This document shows, one piece after another, positions 1 through 6,635 of a DNA stretch of 34,124 nt. Under the pieces are notes generated by a model. It searched no databases and was not told the DNA's origin. It was given only the letters and a program-made list of their open reading frames with translations. The position numbers were made by a program, and so were the translations under genes. Within the stretch, counting starts at the first letter, position 1, and every line of letters begins with the position of its first letter. Origin of the DNA: Planctomycetota bacterium (lineage in GTDB: Bacteria; Planctomycetota; UBA1135; GCA-002686595); the NCBI GenBank assembly GCA_029259655.1, contig JAJDET010000235.1, positions 1 through 34,124 on the forward strand. Direction: 5' to 3'.

Positions 1-59
1 TCCTTGGCGCGCGCTGATGCGCGCCAAGTCACAAGCGGCCGACTTGTCGGCCGCGTCTC
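1..59. repeat. Composite double-hairpin repeat, inverted copy of the 29.8-kb repeat
   Basis: Two adjacent perfect stem-loops are visible: a 9-bp stem (4-12 with 19-27, TTGGCGCGC/GCGCGCCAA) and a 9-bp stem (35-43 with 46-54, GCGGCCGAC/GTCGGCCGC, two-base loop). Bases 1-32 are the exact reverse complement of 29838-29869, and the second hairpin also has a counterpart there at 29818-29833. This is therefore a dispersed intergenic repeat present in both orientations. The window edge may cut it. No coding role is apparent. Confidence 0.8.
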
Positions 60-262
60 TAGCCCGCATCCCTCACGGGGTCGTGAGCCAGAACGCCTCG
101 AGTCGGTTCCTGCTGGTGCTTTGCGCGTGCCGGCCCCGCAGTCGACCTTGAACAGGTCGTCGAGGACGCCGGTGCGCGGCAAAGTGCCGGCAGGAGCCGA
201 GAGGCCGGCGCAGCCGGCCGTTCGTGGTGTTCTGGCCGCGAACCCGTGAGGGATGCGGGCTA
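60..262. mobile_element. MITE-like fold-back element, copy 1 (203 bp)
   Basis: The element starts TAGCCCGCATCCCTCACGGG and ends with the exact reverse complement, giving 20-bp perfect terminal inverted repeats. The inner sequence is also roughly self-complementary: the arms share blocks such as CCAGAAC and TCCTGC, and a small central hairpin CGACCT/AGGTCG is present. The whole element can thus fold as one long imperfect hairpin. A second copy in the same orientation lies at 991-1192 and differs by about four substitutions and one 1-bp gap. No transposase is encoded, so it would have to be mobilised in trans if it moves. It could instead be a terminator-like repeat. No convincing target-site duplication is visible. 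Confidence 0.8.
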
Positions 263-313
263 GAGGCGGGATCGTCAGGGCAATTCCGTTCGGACGGAGC
301 GGACGCGCGCCGG

Positions 314-319
314 TACACT
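314..319 (+). promoter_or_regulatory. Putative -10 element (TACACT) close to the methyltransferase start
   Basis: TACACT, preceded by GG, ends 8 bases before the ATG at 328. This spacing would place the transcription start at or near the start codon. No convincing -35 box or ribosome-binding site is seen, which fits a leaderless transcript. The call rests on the recurring TAnnnT pattern upstream of several genes in this window. Confidence 0.35.
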
Positions 320-327
320 CGTCCCCC

Positions 328-993
328 ATGTCGATGGACATGAAGGGTGACTGGGACCGGCGCGCGCGCACGAACGCGCCGTGGTTCATCGCGACGTCGG
401 TCGAGGGTGGCCAGGAGGAGTTCGACGCGTCCGGACGCCGGGACGTCGGTTACTTCTTCGACGGGCTCGAGGAGCTGCTCCACGACGAGCAGGACGTGCT
501 CGACATCGGGTGCGGCATCGGGCGCATGGACGGGTTCGTCGCGCCCCACGTGCGCTCGCTCGTCGGTATCGACGTCTCCGGAGAGATGGTACGCAAGGCC
601 GCGGAACGCCTGGCGTCGCTCGACAACGTGCGCTTCGTCGAGGGAGACGGCTGGACGCTCCAGCCCCTGGGCGACGCCACGCTCGGGCTGGTCATCTCCC
701 ACATCTGCTTCCAGCACATGCCCCGGAGAGTCGTCTCGTCGTACTTCGCCGAGGTCTCGCGCGTCCTCCGGACGGGCGGCGACTTCGTGTTCCAGATGCC
801 CGAGGCGAACGCCGACTCACCGGCCGACCCGCCCGACGAGGACACCTTCGGCATGCGCTTCTACGAGGAGCAGCCGCTGCGCGAGGAGCTCGCGGGCGTC
901 GGCCTCGAATGGCAAGGGGCGCGCAGGTTCGAGGTCGAGGCACCGAACCTGACGTTCAACCAGCTCCGGATCCACGTCCGCAAGCGCGCCTAG
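328..993 (+). CDS. Class I SAM-dependent methyltransferase
   Basis: The 221-residue product is a small soluble Rossmann-fold methyltransferase of the Methyltransf_11/25 kind. The glycine-rich motif I (VLDIGCGIGRM, residues 57-67) binds S-adenosylmethionine. It is followed by the acidic strand end VGID, then a motif-IV-like segment GLVISHICFQHM and the post-motif RVLRTGGDFVFQMPEA. The substrate cannot be read from the sequence. The ATG at 328 is preferred over an in-frame upstream ATG because the family similarity starts here and a -10-like box lies just upstream. The gene is bracketed by two direct copies of a fold-back element. Its TAG stop codon is the first three bases of the downstream copy, so the element may have set the exact C-terminus. 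Confidence 0.88.
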   Translation: MSMDMKGDWDRRARTNAPWFIATSVEGGQEEFDASGRRDVGYFFDGLEELLHDEQDVLDIGCGIGRMDGFVAPHVRSLVGIDVSGEMVRKAAERLASLDNVRFVEGDGWTLQPLGDATLGLVISHICFQHMPRRVVSSYFAEVSRVLRTGGDFVFQMPEANADSPADPPDEDTFGMRFYEEQPLREELAGVGLEWQGARRFEVEAPNLTFNQLRIHVRKRA

Positions 994-1192
994 CCCGCAT
1001 CCCTCACGGGGTCGTGAGCCAGAACGCCTCGAATCTGTTCCTGCTGGTGCTTTGCGCGTGCCGGCCCCGCAGTCGACCTTGAACAGGTCGTCGAGGACGC
1101 CGGTGCGCGCAAAGTGCGGGCAGGAGCCGAGAGGCCGGCGCAGCCGTCCGTTCGTGGTGTTCTGGCCGCGAACCCGTGAGGGATGCGGGCTA
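991..1192. mobile_element. MITE-like fold-back element, copy 2 (202 bp)
   Basis: This is about 98% identical to the copy at 60-262 and has the same 20-bp perfect terminal inverted repeats. It fills almost all of the space between two convergent genes. It supplies the stop codon of the methyltransferase gene (991-993) and ends 6 bp before the stop codon of the opposing lipoprotein gene. It may act as a bidirectional terminator in addition to, or instead of, being a transposable element. Confidence 0.8.
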
Positions 1193-1198
1193 GGAGCT

Positions 1199-2341
1199 CT
1201 ACTCGCGGCCAATCGTGCCGGCGATCTTGCCGACGACCGCGCCGGACTCGGGCTCGACGACGTCTCCCCAGAGGAGCACGACACCGCGCTCGTCCGACTC
1301 CATGTTCAGGTCGTAGCGGATGCCCGGCGACGCGATCAGCGTCGGACCCGTGATCCCGTCCATGAGCGTCTGAACGATCGCAGCCCGACCGGCGGGCGAG
1401 TGATGCAGCACGTGGCCGGAGTCCGCGAACTGCATGGTCTTCTGGCTGGTCACGGAGTTGAAGAGAAGAATGCCGAGCGGGACCGAGCTCGAGCAGTCAC
1501 TGACGCCCTGCACGAAGTTCACGATCGTGTCCGGGAAGTCCAGCTGAGCTTCCCGGTGCAGGATGCTCATGTCCTCGAGCTCTTCCCGTGTCGCGTTCGC
1601 GGGCAGGATCGGACACAGCGGGTTCGACGGTGACGGAGTGCACAGAGGAACCCCGCAGATCATCACGCCGGGGGGCACGAGCGCCCCGCACATCCCCATC
1701 CACTCCGGCGTCGCGGGGTCGTCGCACAGGTAGTCGACGCGTGCCATCGGGGGTCCGCCCGTGAGCACGACGACGTCCAGGATGTCGCCGCAGCCCCAGG
1801 TGGTCAGCGCGTAGCTGATCTCCGACGCTCCACCCGAGTTTCCGCTGGCGCAAAACGCGCCGGTCTCGTGAACGTTGTCGTGGATCCAAGTCAGCAGCGC
1901 GGCGTAGCGCGTCGACTGCCGGCGCGGGTCGACACCGGTCTTGAACCAACCCGTCGCCCACCGTCGGTCGACGACGCGGAATCCGAGCGCGCTCAGGCTC
2001 TCGACCAGGAGGTCGCCCCCGCTCGGGCTCGAAAGGAAGGACTCACCGCCGCCGCCGGTTCCGAGCACAACCGTGCCGAGCTCCGGGACGGCGGGATCCG
2101 GCGGGGTGATCCGCAGATCCACCTCGATCGACGCGTTCCCCGCGCCTTCGATGCGGAGGCGCAGACAGGTCGTCCCGGGCAGCGTGCTCCCGCCCGCGGA
2201 GCATGCGGAAGAGAGGGCCGTCACGGTCCCCAGGAGCGACGGCGTTTCCCCGCCTCCGCCGCTCTTCCCGCACGCAGCGGCGAGAACGACGATCCACAGG
2301 AACCAGAGACGCCGGAGGGTGACTGTGGTGGTGATGAGCAT
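1199..2341 (-). CDS. Lipoprotein with alpha/beta-hydrolase-like GxSxG motif
   Basis: The 380-residue product starts with a lipoprotein signal peptide: a hydrophobic core LWFLWIVVLAAA followed by Cys24 in the lipobox-like LAAAC. A Gly/Ser-rich linker follows. The segment CASGNSGGASE (Ser169 in G-N-S-G-G) fits the nucleophile elbow of an alpha/beta hydrolase, and the later FADSGHVLHHSPAG could carry the catalytic histidine. Many cysteines (for example in YLCDDP, MCGALVPP, MICGVPLC) suggest disulfides in an extracytoplasmic domain. An esterase, lipase or peptidase role is inferred and the substrate is unknown. The gene converges on the methyltransferase gene, with the fold-back element between them. 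No strong ribosome-binding site is seen. Confidence 0.8.
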   Translation of the reverse strand: MLITTTVTLRRLWFLWIVVLAAACGKSGGGGETPSLLGTVTALSSACSAGGSTLPGTTCLRLRIEGAGNASIEVDLRITPPDPAVPELGTVVLGTGGGGESFLSSPSGGDLLVESLSALGFRVVDRRWATGWFKTGVDPRRQSTRYAALLTWIHDNVHETGAFCASGNSGGASEISYALTTWGCGDILDVVVLTGGPPMARVDYLCDDPATPEWMGMCGALVPPGVMICGVPLCTPSPSNPLCPILPANATREELEDMSILHREAQLDFPDTIVNFVQGVSDCSSSVPLGILLFNSVTSQKTMQFADSGHVLHHSPAGRAAIVQTLMDGITGPTLIASPGIRYDLNMESDERGVVLLWGDVVEPESGAVVGKIAGTIGRE

Positions 2342-2794
2342 CCGGAAGGGCTAGGCGGGGACGAGCGACTCGTCACGCGATCGAGCCGGAAGTCCTTTCC
2401 GACGAGACCCCGTGCCCTCCCCTGATGCCCCTTTTCACTCTACCTCACGTCAGCCGGGAACCCGAATGCAACGCCGCTCGCCGTGTCTCTGGAACCCGCA
2501 CCGACCCCTACGGGTGACGGTCGCGTTCGTGTCTTCTCCCGCGTCTTCTCTCGCGGGCCTGGACCACGTCTCCGGGCGGACGCTCTCGTTCGTGCTGCTT
2601 CCCGACGGGTTGGAGAGCAACGCCGTGGAACTCGTTTACCTGCCGTGACCGGGCTTCGCGTCCGGCCCGCCCGACCTCCGATCTCGGAGTAGTCTTTGCC
2701 TGGAAGGTCCCGGTCCAGCCCCTCCTCATCGGGGTGCGGACCGGGCATCTGGAACCCGTTTCCCTCCCCGGCACCCCTTGCATCAGGCGCGGAC
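2342..2794. other. Divergent intergenic region, no gene recognised
   Basis: These roughly 450 bases separate the divergently transcribed lipoprotein and coiled-coil genes. The open frames here look like GC-bias artefacts: they have no family resemblance, no ribosome-binding sites and a low-complexity Arg/Pro composition. Two weak TAnnnT boxes can be pointed out: TAGAGT on the minus strand (2437-2442, about 95 bp before the lipoprotein start) and TAGTCT on the plus strand (2690-2695). Nothing else is supported. Confidence 0.5.
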
Positions 2795-3580
2795 ATGAAG
2801 GCGACCCCGAGCCAACTCGGCCACCCCCACGACGGCTTTCGAGCTACCGGCGAGCTGCCGCTCAGCCGACGGATGAACCTCGTCTCCCGGGAGAACCTGG
2901 GACCGGCCATTCGACGCGCGGCGTCGCGAGCCCTGGCCCCGTACCAGGAGCGACTGAGCGGTCGCATCCTGCTCGGTCTGCGCGCCGCGGTCGAGCGCGA
3001 GCTGATGAAGGGCCTGCGAGCGGAGTCTCGCAAGGTCCGCGGGATGACGAAGAAGGAGTTCCTCGCACAGCTCGAAGGGTCGCGAGACAGCATCGTTCGC
3101 CAGAGCCGCTCGGCCGCCGCCGAGCTCGAGTCCATCCAGGCCGAGCTCGAACGCAGGCGCCAGGCAGCGCGCGACCGCAAGGACGCTGCGGAGCTCGAAC
3201 GCGACCTGAAGGCCGAGCTCGCGGACCTCTTCGCGCGCGAGGGCGGGGACGTCGCCCGCCTCGAGGAGCTCGTCATCGCCGCATCGACGAAGGCCCTGGC
3301 CAAGGCCGCCAGCCAGCTCGCCGACGAGCGCGCTCATGACGAGCGCATCGAGATGCTCGAGCGTCGGATCGCGAAGCTGAACAAGTCGCTCGAGTCGGCC
3401 GAGAAGCTCATCCAGAAGCTCTACAAGGTCAAGGAGATCGACCCGGGCATCGCCTCGCTCTATCGCGGCGTGCAGGGTCTCGAGCTGAACGAGGAGGACT
3501 TCGAGCTGAAGAAGGAGATGCTCAAGGGCATCTTCGAGGCGAACGTGACGCTGCGGAAGGACCTCCGCCGCGCCGGTTGA
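2795..3580 (+). CDS. Coiled-coil protein of unknown function
   Basis: The 261-residue product is charged and Ala/Glu/Lys/Arg-rich. Heptad-like stretches occupy about residues 70-150 and 180-225, for example ELESIQAELERRR and RIAKLNKSLESAEKLIQKLY, so most of it should be helical coiled coil. There is no signal peptide or membrane span, which suggests a cytoplasmic protein. The conserved-looking C-terminus contains GLELNEEDFELKKEMLKGIFEANV. No known family was recognised. The first ATG of the open frame lies upstream at 2696, but that extension is Pro/Ser-rich and unlike the rest, so the start at 2795 is preferred. A start at 2873 is also possible. Confidence 0.75.
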   Translation: MKATPSQLGHPHDGFRATGELPLSRRMNLVSRENLGPAIRRAASRALAPYQERLSGRILLGLRAAVERELMKGLRAESRKVRGMTKKEFLAQLEGSRDSIVRQSRSAAAELESIQAELERRRQAARDRKDAAELERDLKAELADLFAREGGDVARLEELVIAASTKALAKAASQLADERAHDERIEMLERRIAKLNKSLESAEKLIQKLYKVKEIDPGIASLYRGVQGLELNEEDFELKKEMLKGIFEANVTLRKDLRRAG

Positions 3581-3645
3581 CCTCGTCCCAGTTGCCTCTC
3601 CACGGGTAGTGGCGGAGCTTCTCCTGCGCTGCAGGAGCTACGCGG

Positions 3646-3651
3646 TACCAT
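3646..3651 (+). promoter_or_regulatory. Putative -10 element (TACCAT) for the beta-helix protein gene
   Basis: TACCAT, preceded by GG, lies 35 bp upstream of the ATG at 3687. This would give a leader of about 28 nt that includes the GGAGGT ribosome-binding site. No clear -35 box is seen. Confidence 0.3.
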
Positions 3652-3676
3652 GGTGCCCGTCCCAACGGCTTGCCAT

Positions 3677-3682
3677 GGAGGT
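3677..3682 (+). promoter_or_regulatory. Ribosome-binding site deciding the start at 3687
   Basis: GGAGGT lies 4 bases before the ATG at 3687. It overlaps an in-frame upstream ATG at 3675. Choosing the downstream ATG leaves a clean signal peptide at the N-terminus. Confidence 0.6.
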
Positions 3683-3686
3683 ACCC

Positions 3687-4889
3687 ATGTTCTCGAGAGG
3701 TCTCCCTACCTTCGGCGCACTGGTGGCCATCGTCATCGCTCCGATCGCTTCCGGCGGTAGCTTCACCGTGGACGATGATGATCCGGGCGCGGACTTCGCC
3801 CAGGTGGTCGACGCCCTGTCCTCCCCGCTGGTTCAGGACGGCGACGTACTCCTGGTCCAGCCGGGGCAGTACTTGCCCTTTCAGATCGACGGCAGGTCGA
3901 TCGTCGTCGTCGGGCAGGGTTCGAATCCCCTCGACGTTGTCTTCTCGACGCCGCCGGGTCTGAACCGCGTCGACAATCTCGGGCCCGGCCAGCACGTGGC
4001 GCTGGCCAACGTGAGCTTCGGAACGCTGTACGCCTCGAGCAGCCACGGAGTGATCACGCTTCAAGGCGTCGAAGGTAGCCTGGACCTGACGAACGTGAGC
4101 GATTGCCGCGTGGAGGGCTCGAGCTTTCGTGCCATCTTCGCGTGGGGCGTGACCCTGCGGTCGTCCAGAGCGTCGCTGTCCTCGTGTGACATCGCCGGTG
4201 TGGACGGAATCGCCGCCGTTTTCGTCGACGATCAGAGCGCCGTGACGATCGCGTCCTCGAACGCACGGGGAGGGGACGGTGAGGACGCCTCCGGTTTCTT
4301 CACGCAAGGCGGAGATGGAGGACCGGGGATCATCCTCCACGGCGTCGCCACTCTTCTCGGCCCGAGCTCCTCTATCGAGGGGGGAAACGGGGGCTACGGC
4401 GCAGACATCCCCGAGGACGGTCTCGGCGGTCCGGCGATCCTCCTGCAACCAGGGGGGGTCGTTCGTCATTCGAGGACCGACCTCGTTCCGGGCACCACGC
4501 CGTGCACGGGAATCCCGGCCGACATCATCGAAGACGGGGGAGGAACGGTTCTCACGCCGACGCCGCCTCTGGTCGCAACGGTACTCTCCGGAGCTCCGTT
4601 CGCGGGCCAAACGCTCGACATCACGGCGCATGCCTGGGACGGAGCCTTCGTTGCACCTTTTGCCGGATTGGCCTTCGAGAGCGTTCAACTCGCCGGCGTA
4701 ACAGGGGTCCTCTGCACGAACGTCGGCGTGTTTCTCGGGAGTCAGGTCCTGGTGGGGACCACGAGTCTGTCCCTCTCCGTCCCGCTCGCGCCCGGAATCC
4801 CGCCCGGCACGGTGGCCTTCACCCAGTCCGTGGCCATCGACGCGATGACCTCGCGACTCTCGAACTGCGTTCCGGTCGTCATCCGCTGA
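3687..4889 (+). CDS. Secreted right-handed beta-helix-like protein
   Basis: The 400-residue product has a signal peptide (MFSRGLPTFGALVAIVIAPIASGG). The mature start VDDDDPGADFAQVVDALSS and the pattern DGDVLLVQPGQY...IVVVGQG resemble the entry to pectate-lyase-type parallel beta-helix proteins. Short rungs follow up to about residue 270, including Gly-rich turns such as GGDGGPGIILHG and GGNGGYGADIP. The last ~95 residues form a separate beta-rich domain ending VAFTQSVAIDAMTSRLSNCVPVVIR, a tail style that also appears in the gene remnant at 11281-11649. No lyase active site could be assigned, so an adhesive or structural role is as likely as an enzymatic one. Confidence 0.8.
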   Translation: MFSRGLPTFGALVAIVIAPIASGGSFTVDDDDPGADFAQVVDALSSPLVQDGDVLLVQPGQYLPFQIDGRSIVVVGQGSNPLDVVFSTPPGLNRVDNLGPGQHVALANVSFGTLYASSSHGVITLQGVEGSLDLTNVSDCRVEGSSFRAIFAWGVTLRSSRASLSSCDIAGVDGIAAVFVDDQSAVTIASSNARGGDGEDASGFFTQGGDGGPGIILHGVATLLGPSSSIEGGNGGYGADIPEDGLGGPAILLQPGGVVRHSRTDLVPGTTPCTGIPADIIEDGGGTVLTPTPPLVATVLSGAPFAGQTLDITAHAWDGAFVAPFAGLAFESVQLAGVTGVLCTNVGVFLGSQVLVGTTSLSLSVPLAPGIPPGTVAFTQSVAIDAMTSRLSNCVPVVIR

Positions 4890-4941
4890 TCAGACTGCCG
4901 CTGGGAAGCCCGGCGACGGCGGAACGGTAGCCCGCGTAGGT

Positions 4942-4947
4942 TAATAT
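4942..4947 (+). promoter_or_regulatory. Putative -10 element (TAATAT) for the RRM protein gene
   Basis: TAATAT sits in an AT-rich pocket (GGTTAATATGG) that stands out in this GC-rich DNA. It lies about 265 bp upstream of the RNA-binding protein gene. If used, it would give a leader of roughly 260 nt containing three hairpins. No good -35 box was identified. Confidence 0.4.
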
Positions 4948-4963
4948 GGAAGGGGATCTGTGC

Positions 4964-5113
4964 GAGTCGGTACGCGCGAGTGGCGGGATCGACCGACTCT
5001 GTGCAGCAACCGAAGGGCTCGGTTACCATCGGTGAGCTACGCACCTCAGAGGCTCGCTGGGAGCGTTCGTGGTGCGTGGCGTTTCAAGTCTCCGCCGCCC
5101 GATGGTGGGCGGC
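4964..5113 (+). promoter_or_regulatory. Structured 5' leader of the RRM protein gene
   Basis: Within the 323-bp gap before the RNA-binding protein gene, three stem-loops can be drawn. They are GAGTCGGT (4964-4971) with ACCGACTC (4992-4999), AACCGA (5008-5013) with TCGGTT (5019-5024), and GCCGCCC (5094-5100) with GGGCGGC (5107-5113). All three stems are perfect. A short open frame covers part of the leader but lacks a ribosome-binding site and any family resemblance. The leader may mediate autoregulation or a temperature response. It does not match a riboswitch class that I recognise. Confidence 0.45.
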
Positions 5114-5212
5114 ATCACTAGAGAAGAACCGGATGATCGGCGTTTCCCAGCCTTTCCGTCGTTTGGAACAGGTAGACAGAACGCAGACAGACGGGAAGGA
5201 ATCAAAGAACTG

Positions 5213-5524
5213 ATGGGTACCAGACTCTATATCGGCAACCTCTCCTGGGACACGACCCAGGACGCGCTGCACGCCGTCCTCTCCGAGAACGGCCGCGGCG
5301 TCAAGGACCTCCACATGGTCATGGACCGTGAGACGGGCCGCCCGCGCGGCTTCGCCTTCGCGGAGCTCAACACCGAAGCCGAGGCGCAGGCCGCCATCGA
5401 GCAGATGGACGGCCTGAACCTCGACGGCCGCAACCTCAAGGTCAACGAAGCCCAGCCGCGTCCGGAACGCGGAGGCGGCGGCGGTGGCCGTGGTGGTGGT
5501 GGTGGTGGAGGCGGTCGCTGGTAG
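5213..5524 (+). CDS. Single-RRM, glycine-rich RNA-binding protein
   Basis: The 103-residue product has one RNA recognition motif. RNP2 is LYIGNL (residues 5-10) and RNP1 is RGFAFAEL (45-52), with the usual aromatic residues in both. A C-terminal tail of almost pure glycine with a few arginines follows (residues 86-103, ending GRW). This layout is that of bacterial and cyanobacterial Rbp proteins and plant glycine-rich RNA-binding proteins, which bind single-stranded RNA and are often induced by cold. The ATG at 5213 is chosen because the domain begins directly after it and GGAAGGA lies about 12 bp upstream. The gene has a long structured leader and its own intrinsic terminator, so it is probably monocistronic. 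Confidence 0.93.
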   Translation: MGTRLYIGNLSWDTTQDALHAVLSENGRGVKDLHMVMDRETGRPRGFAFAELNTEAEAQAAIEQMDGLNLDGRNLKVNEAQPRPERGGGGGGRGGGGGGGGRW

Positions 5525-5579
5525 GCGATTGCCGATGATCCGCCCGCGCCCCTCGTGACGCGGGCCGTCAGAAGACGAA

Positions 5580-5619
5580 GGACCGTGGGTCGACCGGCCC
5601 GCGGTCCTGTCTCTTTTTT
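5580..5619 (+). terminator. Rho-independent terminator of the RRM protein gene
   Basis: A 10-bp stem GGACCGTGGG (5580-5589) pairs with CCCGCGGTCC (5598-5607), with one G-U wobble and an 8-base loop. It is followed by TGTCTCTTTTTT. A smaller hairpin, CCCGCG/CGCGGG (5543-5564), precedes it. This is the only classic T-tract terminator seen in the window. Confidence 0.9.
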
Positions 5620-5721
5620 AAGGGCCCGTCCGACCGCCTCCTGATGCCACTGACGGGCCTGACAGCCCGGAAGGGGGTTATTTCGAGGACGATTGGCCTT
5701 TCCGTATCCCCCCGGCACCCC

Positions 5722-5727
5722 TATTGT
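5722..5727 (+). promoter_or_regulatory. Putative -10 element (TATTGT) for the desaturase gene
   Basis: TATTGT ends 6 bases before the ATG at 5734, so transcription would begin at or next to the start codon. There is no ribosome-binding site. Both points fit a leaderless message. Confidence 0.4.
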
Positions 5728-5733
5728 CCCCGA

Positions 5734-6621
5734 ATGCTGACCAAAACGAGCAACGCACCGGCGCTGGCCCGCGAGCGCGATTGGGTCAACATCCTGTTCC
5801 TGGGATCCGCCCACGCGCTCGCCCTGTTCGCGATCGTGTACATGGCCGCGGTCCAGTTCTCGTGGTGGACCTTCGGCCTGGGAACTCTCTGGGCTGGACT
5901 CTGCGGACTGGCCATCACCGGCGGCTACCACCGCTGCTTCTCCCACCCGACGCACAAGGCGAGCTGGCTCCTGCGCGCGTTCTATCTCGCGTTCGGCGCA
6001 GCCTCGGTTCAGAACTCGGCGCTCAAGTGGTCCGCGGACCACCGCATCCACCACGCGCGCACCGACAAGGACGAGGACCCGTACAACATCAGCCGCGGGT
6101 TCTGGTGGGCGCACATCGGGTGGATCCTCTGGCGCGACCGATCCGAGTCGGTGGTCGGCGTGCACGACCTGGAGGCCGACCCGCTCGTCCGGTTCCAGCA
6201 CCGCTGGTACGTGCCGCTCGCGACGGCCTTCGGTTTCGTGTTGCCGGCCTGCCTGGGCTTCCTGTGGGGCGACCCGATCGGTGCGCTGCTCGTCGCCGGC
6301 TTCCTGCGACTCGTCCTGCAGTGGCACTCGACGTTCTCGGTGAACTCGGTGGCGCACACGCTGGGCTCGCGCCCGTTCAATCAGCTGAGCTCGGCACGCG
6401 ACAGCTTCTGGACCGCGATCATCACGCTCGGCGAGGGCTACCACAACTTCCACCACCGGTTCCCGATGGACTACCGGAACGGTGCTCGCTGGTACCACCT
6501 CGATCCGACCAAGTGGTTCCTGTGGACGTCGGCGCGGTTCGGGCTGACGCGCGACCTGCGCCGCACGCCGAAGGAGAGGATCCGCGCGGCTCGCACGGCG
6601 CCTCTCGTCAAGGCCTCCTAG
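5734..6621 (+). CDS. Membrane fatty acid desaturase (acyl-CoA delta-9 type)
   Basis: The 295-residue product is an integral membrane di-iron desaturase that would introduce a double bond into fatty acyl chains. The three histidine boxes are all present: HRCFSH (66-71), HRIHH (103-107) and HNFHH (237-241). An additional His lies in NSVAHT (208), as in stearoyl-CoA-type enzymes. Hydrophobic pairs lie near residues 20-60 and 160-195. The length and box spacing match the bacterial acyl-CoA/acyl-lipid delta-9 group. The open frame extends upstream to 5644, but the ATG at 5734 follows a -10-like box directly and starts the family similarity. The gene converges on the propeller gene, with only 10 bp between the two stop codons. 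Confidence 0.93.
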   Translation: MLTKTSNAPALARERDWVNILFLGSAHALALFAIVYMAAVQFSWWTFGLGTLWAGLCGLAITGGYHRCFSHPTHKASWLLRAFYLAFGAASVQNSALKWSADHRIHHARTDKDEDPYNISRGFWWAHIGWILWRDRSESVVGVHDLEADPLVRFQHRWYVPLATAFGFVLPACLGFLWGDPIGALLVAGFLRLVLQWHSTFSVNSVAHTLGSRPFNQLSSARDSFWTAIITLGEGYHNFHHRFPMDYRNGARWYHLDPTKWFLWTSARFGLTRDLRRTPKERIRAARTAPLVKAS

Positions 6622-6635
6622 CGACCGGTCGTTAG
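6618..6635. terminator. Palindrome containing both stop codons of a convergent gene pair
   Basis: CTAGCGACCGGTCGTTAG is an 18-bp palindrome with one mismatched pair. The TAG of the desaturase gene (6619-6621) and the TAA of the opposing gene (complement of 6632-6634) lie in its two arms. It could serve as a bidirectional hairpin. No T-tract follows. Confidence 0.45.

Noticed and set aside
60-1192. A possible full insertion sequence with a transposase
   Set aside because: The only gene between the elements is a methyltransferase. The elements are ~200 bp and non-coding, and no clear target-site duplication is visible.
817-1284. A minus-strand open frame through the second fold-back element
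   Set aside because: The same peptide pieces arise from both element copies; the frame is a by-product of the repeat and has no ribosome-binding site.
1868-2425. A plus-strand open frame opposite the lipoprotein gene
   Set aside because: The opposite strand has a clear lipobox and hydrolase motif, while this frame is low-complexity.
4980-5213. A 77-codon open frame in the leader of the RRM gene, a possible leader peptide
   Set aside because: It has no ribosome-binding site and no signal, and its composition fits chance. The structured leader is the better explanation.
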